From positions 1 to 46,055 of the forward strand of contig CANIWJ010000016.1 of NCBI GenBank assembly GCA_947471035.1: a stretch of DNA of 46,055 nt, written 5' to 3'. The translations under genes were made by a program, and so were the position numbers. Below, piece by piece: positions 17,844-25,223 of this stretch; within the stretch, counting starts at the first letter, position 1, and every line of letters begins with the position of its first letter. This DNA comes from Verrucomicrobiota bacterium (GTDB taxonomy: Bacteria > Verrucomicrobiota > Verrucomicrobiia > Opitutales > Opitutaceae). A model generated the notes under the pieces. That model searched no databases. It was not told where the DNA came from and saw only the letters and a list, made by a program, of their open reading frames with translations.

Positions 17844-18611
17844 TCAGCCGAGATACGCGCCGCCGCTCACGCTGATCACCTGGCCGGTGATGTAGCTTTG
17901 CTCTTCGGAGCAAAGCAGCAGACAGGCGGCGAGCACGTCGCCGGTCTGGCCGGGTTTTTTCAGCAAGGTGAGGTCGATGACGGCCTTTCCGGCCGGGGAG
18001 TCGAACTCGTCCGCAGTCTGGTCGGTGCGGATGAGGCCCGGCGCGACGGCGTTGACGATGATGTTGTGGGGGGCGCCGTAGCGGGCCACCACCTTGGTGA
18101 GGCTATTCAGACCGGCCTTGGAGACGGCGTAATGAACGGTTTTAGGCCCGTGATACTGGCCGGCCACGGAGGATATGTTTACGATACGCCCGCCGCCCTG
18201 GCGTTTCATATAAGGAAACACCTCCTGGGAAGCGATGAACGGGCCCTTGAGATTAACGCCGAGCACGCGGTCCCAGTCCTCATCGGTCAGCTCCTCGAAA
18301 AAGCAGCGCTGGTTGATGCCGGCGTTGTTGATCAAAATGTCGATGCGCCCGAATTTTTCGACCGTGGCGGCGAAGAGCGCGCGAACCTCGGCGCGATTGA
18401 CCACATCGGCCCGCATGCAACCGGCGCGACCGCCGGCGGCCTCGATCTCGGCCGCCACCTCGGCGGCAGCCTGCGCCGCTCCGACGTAGCAAAAAAACAC
18501 CGCCGCACCCTCCTTGGCGAAACCCAGAGCAAGCGCGCGGCCGATGCCGCGCGAGCCTCCGGTGATGACGGCTACCTTGCCCGCAAGTCTGCCCGTGGAA
18601 GAAGTGTTCAT
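17844..18611 (-). CDS. Short-chain dehydrogenase/reductase (FabG/PtmA-like)
   Basis: 255 aa from the ATG at 18611, which overlaps the stop of the preceding gene by ATGA; the frame is open farther upstream but that part is out-of-frame shadow of the DXS-like gene. Classic SDR: cofactor motif TGGSRGIG (~18-25), NNAG (~96-99), catalytic Ser in NISSVAG (~148), YAVSK with Tyr161/Lys165, and the C-terminal ITGQVISVSGGAYL. It reduces a ketone or oxidises an alcohol with NAD(P)H. Related reductases (for example PtmA) occur in flagellar glycan loci. Here it is sandwiched between a DXS-like carboligase and an ATP-grasp ligase, which suggests it acts on their product or substrate. Confidence 0.88.
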   Translation of the reverse strand: MNTSSTGRLAGKVAVITGGSRGIGRALALGFAKEGAAVFFCYVGAAQAAAEVAAEIEAAGGRAGCMRADVVNRAEVRALFAATVEKFGRIDILINNAGINQRCFFEELTDEDWDRVLGVNLKGPFIASQEVFPYMKRQGGGRIVNISSVAGQYHGPKTVHYAVSKAGLNSLTKVVARYGAPHNIIVNAVAPGLIRTDQTADEFDSPAGKAVIDLTLLKKPGQTGDVLAACLLLCSEEQSYITGQVISVSGGAYLG

Positions 18612-20383
18612 AAAGTATTCAGAAACGCGGACGACCGGCTCTTCAAGCGCCCGTAGATGGAGGGAACGTCCAAGCCCGCCTCCAGGGAGCAATCCGCGTT
18701 GCTGCCGGGCTGCACAAACATGTCCGGCACGCCGGCGCGAAAAACGGGAACGAGCACATCGTGATCGTGCAGGATTTCCAGCACGGCCGAACCGAAACCG
18801 CCCGGCAGATTGGATTCCTCCAGCGTGATCAGCCGGCGTTTGGAGCGCGCTTGGGCGAGAATCGCGTCGGCGGGCAAAGGCTTTAAGCGGCGCACCGCAA
18901 CCACGCCGTAGGCCGGGCCGCCCTCGGCCAGAATCTTTTCGCGGAGAGCGAGCGCCTTGGCCGCCTGATTGGGCACACAGAGAATCGCGCCCTGGTCGCC
19001 TTCGGCCACGGTGGTGGTGTCGCCCGGTTCGGAAGGAGCGGCCGCGGCGGCCGCCGAGAGCGGGTCGTAGGGATGCAGCAAGATGCACGGCCCCTTGGGG
19101 GCGGCAGCGCGCACGCGGAGGGCGTTGCGCATGTCTGCGGGGTTTTCAGGATAATAAATCTGGAGCCGGGGAATGGCGCGCAGATAGGGAATGTCGTAGA
19201 TGCCGTGGTGGGTGGCGGAATCGAAGCCGGCGAAACTGGAGCGCACCCCGAGCAAGGTGATCGGCAAATCCATGTAGGCGGCGTCGTGGATAAGTTGATC
19301 ATAGGCCCGCTGGAGGAAGGTGGTTTGCACGCAAACGATCGGATGCTTACCTTGGAGCGCCAGACCGCAGGCCAGGCCGACCGCGTGCTGTTCGGCCATT
19401 CCCACGTCGATCACCCGCGTGGGATAGCGGGCGGTGAGTTTGTCCAGATAGGAGGCATAGGGCGTGGCCGGGGTGATGAGCACCATTTCGGGATGCAGCG
19501 CCATGAGTTCGAGCAGCTCCTCGGCCGCGACCGAAGCGAAGGTGGTGCCCATCACGGTGGGCGAGGCGCCCTTGCCGGTGGCGACGTCGAAGGGCATGGA
19601 GAAGTGCATCTTGTAGGGATGGGCCGAGGCGCAGGACAGGCCGCGTCCCTTCTCCGTCTTGGCATGCACGATCCAAGGGCCGGGCGCGCCCTTGGCCTCG
19701 CACAGAGCTGCGGTGAGCGCGGCGAGATCGTGGCCATCGGGCACCGCTAGATAGTTGAAACCGAGGGCGCGGAAAAAGCCGCCGGCCTGCGCCTGCCAAT
19801 CCGGCCGGGTGCACATGTGGTGGATGCCACCCACGTTCGGCGCGATGGCCATGCCGTTGTCGTTGAGCACGACCACCAGATTGCGGCCGTTTACGGGCAG
19901 GAAATTCAAGGCCTCGAACGCGAGTCCTTCGACTAGCGAACCGTCCCCGATCACGGCCACGGTGTGGGCGGCGGGCGAGGGGGTTTCCTGCCAGGCCAGA
20001 CCGGCCGCGAGGGACAAGGACGTGCCCGCATGCGAGGCCTCGATCACGTCGGCCTCGTGCTCGGCGCGCGACAGAAACCGGCTCATGCCGCGATAGGTGT
20101 TGAGGGTGGCGAAGGCGTCGATACGACCAGTGAGCAGCTTGTGGGTGTAGCCCTGGTGGCCGGTGTCGAAAACAACCCGGTCAGAGGGCACATTAAAAAC
20201 ATGATGGATCGCGAGGGTGATCTCGATCGTGCCGAGGTTGGCCCCGATGTGGCCGCCGGTGCGGGCCACCGAATCAAGCAGGAAGGCGCGGATATTCCCG
20301 GCGAGGTCATTCAGACCGGCGGTGTCCAGCTGCCGCACGCCGGCGGCCAGTTGTTGGGGAAAGGTGCTGAGGGATGGGTTCAT
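18608..20383 (-). CDS. 1-deoxy-D-xylulose-5-phosphate synthase-like / transketolase-family enzyme
   Basis: 591 aa from the ATG at 20383 (ATGA overlap with the upstream methyltransferase gene). It is a full-length TPP enzyme similar to DXS (~620 aa). Visible features: TGHQGYTHKLLTGR, TPP/Mg motif GDGSLVEGLAFEALN...LNDN (~146-176), the catalytic AEQH of the Pyr domain, FLQRAYDQLIHDAAYMDLP, THHGIYD and the transketolase C domain. DXS joins a two-carbon unit from pyruvate to an aldehyde. A copy inside a glycan operon, coupled to an SDR and an ATP-grasp ligase, is unlikely to be the housekeeping isoprenoid enzyme. A carboligation to make a branched or extended sugar or a hydroxy-acyl precursor is my inference. 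Confidence 0.85.
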   Translation of the reverse strand: MNPSLSTFPQQLAAGVRQLDTAGLNDLAGNIRAFLLDSVARTGGHIGANLGTIEITLAIHHVFNVPSDRVVFDTGHQGYTHKLLTGRIDAFATLNTYRGMSRFLSRAEHEADVIEASHAGTSLSLAAGLAWQETPSPAAHTVAVIGDGSLVEGLAFEALNFLPVNGRNLVVVLNDNGMAIAPNVGGIHHMCTRPDWQAQAGGFFRALGFNYLAVPDGHDLAALTAALCEAKGAPGPWIVHAKTEKGRGLSCASAHPYKMHFSMPFDVATGKGASPTVMGTTFASVAAEELLELMALHPEMVLITPATPYASYLDKLTARYPTRVIDVGMAEQHAVGLACGLALQGKHPIVCVQTTFLQRAYDQLIHDAAYMDLPITLLGVRSSFAGFDSATHHGIYDIPYLRAIPRLQIYYPENPADMRNALRVRAAAPKGPCILLHPYDPLSAAAAAAPSEPGDTTTVAEGDQGAILCVPNQAAKALALREKILAEGGPAYGVVAVRRLKPLPADAILAQARSKRRLITLEESNLPGGFGSAVLEILHDHDVLVPVFRAGVPDMFVQPGSNADCSLEAGLDVPSIYGRLKSRSSAFLNTL

Positions 20384-21525
20384 AAGAAATCGGTGTAGTG
20401 GTAAATCCGGGTGAAGCCGTGTTGGCCCGCTTCCTGGCGAATCTCGTCCTGGTAGCCGTCCGAACAGATGACGACGGGCGTGTTCGCGGTCCGCGCTCCG
20501 AAAGCGCCGGGAGCGCAAACCGGCAAGCCGTGGACCTCGGAAAGGTAGCGGTGCAGAAACTTATCCACCAGACAGGAAACCAGGGAGGCGTCCAAACCGC
20601 CGATTTTCACCAACGCGTCGAAGATGCGCCCGCCGCCCCAGAAAACCGCCGGAGTCCCGGCCAGATCGCGCCGCATCGCCTCCACCCGACAGCGCAGAAC
20701 CGCGCGATTTTCCGCCAGCGCCATACGGTAGTGCTCCATGAAGCGGCGCGCGGTCTCCGCCTCGCGGTTCTCGTTGTCCGTGGAGCGCGCCGAGACCGGA
20801 GCGGGCGTCACCACGACTTCGATTTCGCTGTAGGGATTCACGGTGTTCTCAAACAGCACGGCCAGTCCGGCCTCCGCGAGCATCAGCCGGAAACTTCCCG
20901 GCGAGAAATGGAACGTGTGGGTGTCGATAAACAGCTCCACAAAACCGTCGGACGGAAAAACCGAGATGTTAGGCACGGCCAAAAACGCCCGCCCGCCCGG
21001 CTTCAGGGCCCGCCGCAATGCGGTCAAAAAAACACGGGCGCTGCGCAGGTGCTCCAAAGTGTGGGCGCAGTAAACGAGATCAAAACGCGCTTCGCCGAGA
21101 TCGAGCTCCTCCACTCTGCGTGCGATCGTGGTCAGTCGCGGGTCGGCGGGATATGCGGAGGTGACGGCGGCGTCCGACTCGACCGCCAGCACGGTGCGCA
21201 TCCCGGGCACGGCCAGCAGTCGGGCGAGCATGGAGCCGCGATTGGAGCCGATATCCGCCGAGTCCCGGGCCGTCGCCAATCCGGCGTGTTCCTCGAGCAG
21301 ACGCGAGTGCGCGTCCACGATGATGTCCTTGGTGTACTTGATACTAGCCCGGTCCGCGTCGCACGACATGCTGGGCGCGGGATGGGATTCATAGGCGACG
21401 GTGGAGACGCTCTGAATCAATCCGCAACGCTCGCAGGTAAACACCTGCATGCCGCGCCGGGTGCCGACCGGATGGTAGGGGTTGCGCAGAGGCGTCTGGC
21501 AATGATCGCAGCTTGGGGAAGGCAT
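20380..21525 (-). CDS. SAM-dependent methyltransferase with N-terminal zinc-binding motif (C-methyltransferase type)
   Basis: 381 aa. It starts with CDHCQTPL and CERCGLIQS, four Cys as in the zinc domain of sugar C-methyltransferases (Methyltransf_13-like). The class I methyltransferase core follows (DIGSNRGSMLARLLAVPG, LVYCAHTLEHL, ALKPGGRAFLAVPNI). The C-terminal ~130 residues include FWGGGRIFDALV, LVSCLVDKFLHRY and TPVVICSDGYQDEIR, a second Rossmann-like segment typical of Methyltransf_14. Such enzymes methylate carbon atoms of deoxy-keto sugars. It overlaps the DXS-like gene by ATGA, so it may act in the same step series. Confidence 0.78.
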   Translation of the reverse strand: MPSPSCDHCQTPLRNPYHPVGTRRGMQVFTCERCGLIQSVSTVAYESHPAPSMSCDADRASIKYTKDIIVDAHSRLLEEHAGLATARDSADIGSNRGSMLARLLAVPGMRTVLAVESDAAVTSAYPADPRLTTIARRVEELDLGEARFDLVYCAHTLEHLRSARVFLTALRRALKPGGRAFLAVPNISVFPSDGFVELFIDTHTFHFSPGSFRLMLAEAGLAVLFENTVNPYSEIEVVVTPAPVSARSTDNENREAETARRFMEHYRMALAENRAVLRCRVEAMRRDLAGTPAVFWGGGRIFDALVKIGGLDASLVSCLVDKFLHRYLSEVHGLPVCAPGAFGARTANTPVVICSDGYQDEIRQEAGQHGFTRIYHYTDFL

Positions 21526-21536
21526 CGCGGCGGGCG

Positions 21537-22361
21537 TCAGTATTTCACCACGTAGTCGCTCTCCAGATCATAGCCCAGGCGGGCCATCATGGGCGCGCAA
21601 ATCCGGGCGAAGACGGCCTCCTCCTCGACGGTAAGCGGGTAGGTCTTGGGTTCCGCGACGTTGGTGGGACGCTTGAAAAACTGGGCGACTTGCTCCGCCC
21701 CGTCGGCGGGCAGGGGGAAATTGGCCAGAAACCGGGCGCGCTCGGCGGGCTCGGCCAAGATGGCTTCAAAGTTATACAACTCCTGGCGGCCGGCGGCCGC
21801 TTTTTCCAAGGCCAGAACGGCCTGCTCGGTGGTGACCTGCCAGTAATAGCAAAGCCGCTCGAATCGACTGGCCTTGGCGAACCAGGCGTAATCCGGCGAG
21901 GCCGGCGTGGGCACCGGACGCCAATAGCGTTTCAGCGGCGGCGGCATGTCCGCCTCGCCGCGCAGGTAGGCATAGAGACGCTCGACGCAGTCGTCGGCAT
22001 ACATGTCCGCCTTGAACTTGTGGTAAAACGAGGAAACCACCCGTTTGCCGTGGCGCGCCACAAACACGAAACGGGCCTCCGGAACCAGCTCGGCCAGCGG
22101 CTCCACCAGCCAGGGCAACGCGTTGGAACAATCCACCCAGCAATCGCCGCGGGCCTGGGCGATGGCCGGCAGATAGTGCTCCCGCAAAAAGGCCTGCACC
22201 TCGGATTTCCCGATTTTGCCTTGGTGGTAGAGAATGGCCTGCTGCAAAACCGGCTCGAAGAGGTATTCGTGGTGCGCGATGATGCCGGGGAAAAGCGAAA
22301 GCGCCTGGGATATGGCGAGGGTGCCGGAACGCCCGGTGCCGATTACAAATACGATTTTCAT
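21537..22361 (-). CDS. Sulfotransferase (PAPS-dependent)
   Basis: 274 aa from the ATG at 22361 (MKIVFVIGTGRSGTLAISQA). The 5'-phosphosulfate loop is GTGRSGT near residues 8-14. The 3'-phosphate binding Arg/Ser region is FVFVARHGKRVVSSFYHKF. C-terminal features such as the helix EQVAQFFKRPTN fit a cytosolic sulfotransferase. It would transfer sulfate from PAPS to a glycan hydroxyl or amine. The location between pseG and the methyltransferase/DXS-like genes suggests sulfation of the flagellar glycan or its precursor, which is uncommon in described flagellar glycosylation. No transmembrane segment is seen. Confidence 0.8.
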   Translation of the reverse strand: MKIVFVIGTGRSGTLAISQALSLFPGIIAHHEYLFEPVLQQAILYHQGKIGKSEVQAFLREHYLPAIAQARGDCWVDCSNALPWLVEPLAELVPEARFVFVARHGKRVVSSFYHKFKADMYADDCVERLYAYLRGEADMPPPLKRYWRPVPTPASPDYAWFAKASRFERLCYYWQVTTEQAVLALEKAAAGRQELYNFEAILAEPAERARFLANFPLPADGAEQVAQFFKRPTNVAEPKTYPLTVEEEAVFARICAPMMARLGYDLESDYVVKY

Positions 22362-22414
22362 ACGGGGTAAGGGATAGGGTAACCGTTTAACTGGATAAGG
22401 GGTAAAATGTTCCG

Positions 22415-23473
22415 CTATGGCGAGACGCGAACGGCGGCGGGCGTTAAAACACTTTCCGCGAGGCACCGCGCGATCCGCATCGCCCCTTGGCCGTCGATCA
22501 CACGCTCCAATTCAAACTGCGGGACGCGGATGCGCCCGAGCCAGGCGCGAACCTCGGCGGCGATCTGTTCCGGCCCGACCTCGCCGTGTAATCCGAGGCT
22601 GGTCGCCTGGCCGGCCTCGACCAGCGATTGCGCGGCCGAGGCGTGCCCTTCGGTCAGACAAAGATGCACCGCCGGTACCCCGATCGCGGCGAGTTCGTAA
22701 GCGGTCATGCCAAAAGACGCCACCGCCAGATCCATCTCGCCCATGAGACCGGGCATATCCGTCACCGCGCGATGCAACACCGGAGCGAGTTTGGATTCAG
22801 CCAGAAACGCGGCAAGGGCCGCCTCGTGACAAAAGCCCCCGCCCAAAACAACCGCGACCTCCAGCTCGGCCGCGAGCGGTTCCAATCCGGCCAGGGCCTT
22901 GAGAGTCAGTCCGGCGGGGTCGCTGCCGCCCATGGCAACCAAGGTTCGCACCCGCCGCCCGTTCAACGCCCGGACCCGCCTGCGGACGCCGGAAAAGCCG
23001 GCGCGCAACACCAGCCAGTCCCAACCCACGAAGCGGCGTCCGCCAAACCCGACCCAATCCAGTCGCTCCACCTCGGACACGGGCGGGTAAAACGCCAGAT
23101 CGGCCGCCAACCGGCGCGGCGCTGGATCGTCGATCACCGCCACCAGCACGCCTAGATCCCGCACCGCCTCCAGCGCGGCCGGGGAAAGTCCGGTGCGCAC
23201 GTCGCAAACCAGCGCGTCCGCCCCGGTGCGCTTTACCAAGGACAACAACCACTCCCCTTCGTCGCTCTCCGCATCGGTAGCGCGATGGCAAACATGACCG
23301 GCGGCGGCGACCGCGCGGGCGGCGGCATCATCGCCCAGCACGGCGAACTCGGGTCGCAGATCACCCGCGCGCACCAGCGCCTCGGCCAGGGCCAGACACC
23401 GAACGAGGTGCCCGTGGCCCAGGGTCGGCGAAGCGTCGCAGCGGATGAGCACCCGTTTTTCCATCGAAATCAT
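22415..23473 (-). CDS. pseG: UDP-2,4-diacetamido-2,4,6-trideoxy-beta-L-altropyranose hydrolase
   Basis: 352 aa. GT-B fold with the PseG hallmark near the start: VLIRCDASPTLGHGHLVRCL (Gly/His-rich loop). Later come TLVAMGGSDPAGLTLKAL and ASFGMTAYELAAIGVPAVHL. PseG removes UDP from the diacetamido-altrose intermediate in CMP-pseudaminic acid synthesis. Its presence, rather than a NeuC/LegG epimerase, points to the pseudaminic (not legionaminic) branch. The start overlaps the pseF stop by ATGA, which supports 23473 over the in-frame Met three codons later. Confidence 0.88.
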   Translation of the reverse strand: MISMEKRVLIRCDASPTLGHGHLVRCLALAEALVRAGDLRPEFAVLGDDAAARAVAAAGHVCHRATDAESDEGEWLLSLVKRTGADALVCDVRTGLSPAALEAVRDLGVLVAVIDDPAPRRLAADLAFYPPVSEVERLDWVGFGGRRFVGWDWLVLRAGFSGVRRRVRALNGRRVRTLVAMGGSDPAGLTLKALAGLEPLAAELEVAVVLGGGFCHEAALAAFLAESKLAPVLHRAVTDMPGLMGEMDLAVASFGMTAYELAAIGVPAVHLCLTEGHASAAQSLVEAGQATSLGLHGEVGPEQIAAEVRAWLGRIRVPQFELERVIDGQGAMRIARCLAESVLTPAAVRVSP

Positions 23474-24261
23474 TCCTTGGTGCCGGACTCGGCGGGCTGC
23501 CAGATTTTGGCGTGGTTGGCCGAGCTGATATGGTGTGCGTTGCGCGAGGCTAGCTCGGGATGGGCGGAAAGAAAATCGAGCACATCCTGCATGCCAAAAA
23601 CGGAACCAGGGCGGTAAAGGGCGGCGTAAAGTTCCGCCACAACTTCGAAGTCCGCCTCGTAGTCCACCGTCCAGCGCAGGTGGGAATAATCGTGTTCCGA
23701 CTTGTGCACCCCGAGCCGGAAACGCTCCGGCTGCCGCCAGATGAAGGGCGTCACGTGCTCGCGATCAGTCGGCGCGACCGCCTCGCGCCATGCCGTCTCC
23801 AAGGCCGAGAAGCGTAAAAATTCGGCGTCCAGCCCGGCCGGAAACCGGCCTCCGGTCAGTTTGGCCGCGCCCGCTCCGGCGGCGACGCCGATATGATCCA
23901 GCCCGCCGGCTTCACCGGCGGCAATCACCGCGTCGATCAGCGCGGGGTCGGCCAGCGGGCAATCGGCGGTGATGCGCACCACCGGATCCGCGCGATGCAA
24001 AAGGGCGGTCTGGTAGAAACGGTCGAGCACGTCGCGCTCGCTGCCCGCGAAGCACGCGATGCCCTCCGCTGCACAGAAGGCGCGCAGGGGCTCGTCGCCG
24101 GGCAGATCGGACGTGGCCACAACCACTTTTCCCACCTTCTTGGCCGCGCCGACGCGGCGCACGATGTGGCCGAGCATCGGATAACCAAGCAGAGGACGAA
24201 GTACTTTGCCCGGCAGACGGGACGAACCCAGGCGGGCTTGAATGATGGCGACGGTGGGCAT
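23470..24261 (-). CDS. pseF: CMP-nonulosonate (pseudaminate) cytidylyltransferase, SpsF/PseF family
   Basis: 263 aa. Nucleotidyltransferase signature AIIQARLGSSRLPGKVL at the N-terminus, then VVVATSDLPGDEPL, ERDVLDRFYQTA and VRITADCPLADPALID. These are features of the SpsF/COG1861 cytidylyltransferases. The enzyme activates the nonulosonic acid with CTP to give the CMP-sugar donor. It is flanked by pseI (18 bases upstream) and pseG (4-base overlap). The exact sugar is inferred from those neighbours. Confidence 0.85.
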   Translation of the reverse strand: MPTVAIIQARLGSSRLPGKVLRPLLGYPMLGHIVRRVGAAKKVGKVVVATSDLPGDEPLRAFCAAEGIACFAGSERDVLDRFYQTALLHRADPVVRITADCPLADPALIDAVIAAGEAGGLDHIGVAAGAGAAKLTGGRFPAGLDAEFLRFSALETAWREAVAPTDREHVTPFIWRQPERFRLGVHKSEHDYSHLRWTVDYEADFEVVAELYAALYRPGSVFGMQDVLDFLSAHPELASRNAHHISSANHAKIWQPAESGTKE

Positions 24262-24279
24262 GGTGAAATTTTCGGGGAC

Positions 24280-25131
24280 TCAGGCGCGCCAGGTTTTGCG
24301 AACATGCAAAAACGGCCGCAATCCGTCGGAGGGATCCGCCCGCCATTCACGGTCGGGCAACTCGGCCGGCGTGGGCGCCTTGGTGCCGTCGCCGTCGGCC
24401 AACTCGGCGGTCTTGATGTCGGAGATCACCGCGCCGATTTGCCCCGGCAGCCAGCAATGCCCGGTCGCGGCCTCGGCCCCCTGCCCTTCCAGATCGAGGT
24501 GAAACTCGATCGCGGTCGCGCCCCAGCGATGGATCGCCCGCTGCAAAACCACCGGGGAAACCGTGTGGTCGGACCAGCCGACCGCGCACCCGAAGGCATC
24601 GCGGATGGTCTGGATCGCGGCCAGGTTGCAATCCGACGGCGGACAGGGATAGGCCGAGACGCAGTGCAAAAGGGTGAGGTCGCGGCAACCCGCCGCGCGC
24701 AGCACGCCCACCGCCTGCTGTATCTCTTCCAGCGTGGCCATGCCGGTGGAAAGAATCACGGGTTTGCCGGTTCGGGCGCAGGCCTCCAAGAGCGGAGACC
24801 AGAGCAACTCGTAAGAGGCGATTTTGTAGAAATCGACGTAGGGCAGGAGCTCCTCCACCGCCTCCAAGTAAAAGGGTGTGCAGCCAAAGGCGATTTGGTG
24901 TTCGCGGCAGGTGTCGCGCAGGGCGGGCAGGAACTCCAGCGGCAGTTCCCACTCTTTGCGCCGCCGGTGTTTTTCGCTTTGGGCCAGAATTTCGGGGGCG
25001 AAAAGCTCCTCGATCTTGAACAACTGGAATTTCACCGCGTCGCACCCGGCGGCCGCGGCGGCCCGAATGAACTCCCGCGCACGGGCGAGATCTTGGTTAT
25101 GGTTACTGGAAACTTCGGCGATAAAACGCAT
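24280..25131 (-). CDS. pseI: Nonulosonic acid synthase (PseI/NeuB family) lacking the SAF domain
   Basis: 283 aa against the usual ~340-370. The TIM-barrel condensing domain is clear: FIAEVSSNHNQDLARAREFI, AVKFQLFKIEELFAPEI, YKIASYELLW, VILSTGMATLEEI, LLHCVSAYPCP, VGWSDHTVS. The normal EKHFTLD block reads IEFHLDLEG. After the barrel the protein ends (REWRADPSDGLRPFLHVRK) with no antifreeze-like SAF domain, which in PseI/NeuB contributes to the active site of the partner subunit. It condenses a 6-deoxy-hexosamine with phosphoenolpyruvate. The stop is followed directly by pseF, so this is not a frameshift truncation within the gene. Confidence 0.85.
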   Translation of the reverse strand: MRFIAEVSSNHNQDLARAREFIRAAAAAGCDAVKFQLFKIEELFAPEILAQSEKHRRRKEWELPLEFLPALRDTCREHQIAFGCTPFYLEAVEELLPYVDFYKIASYELLWSPLLEACARTGKPVILSTGMATLEEIQQAVGVLRAAGCRDLTLLHCVSAYPCPPSDCNLAAIQTIRDAFGCAVGWSDHTVSPVVLQRAIHRWGATAIEFHLDLEGQGAEAATGHCWLPGQIGAVISDIKTAELADGDGTKAPTPAELPDREWRADPSDGLRPFLHVRKTWRA

Positions 25132-25223
25132 GGTGGAGGTGATTAATTGGTTGGTCGTTGCCCCGGGGAATACATGCTCCGGCGCGTGTTCGCTAAGGAA
25201 ACCCCAAGCTTAATGGAGCAAAT

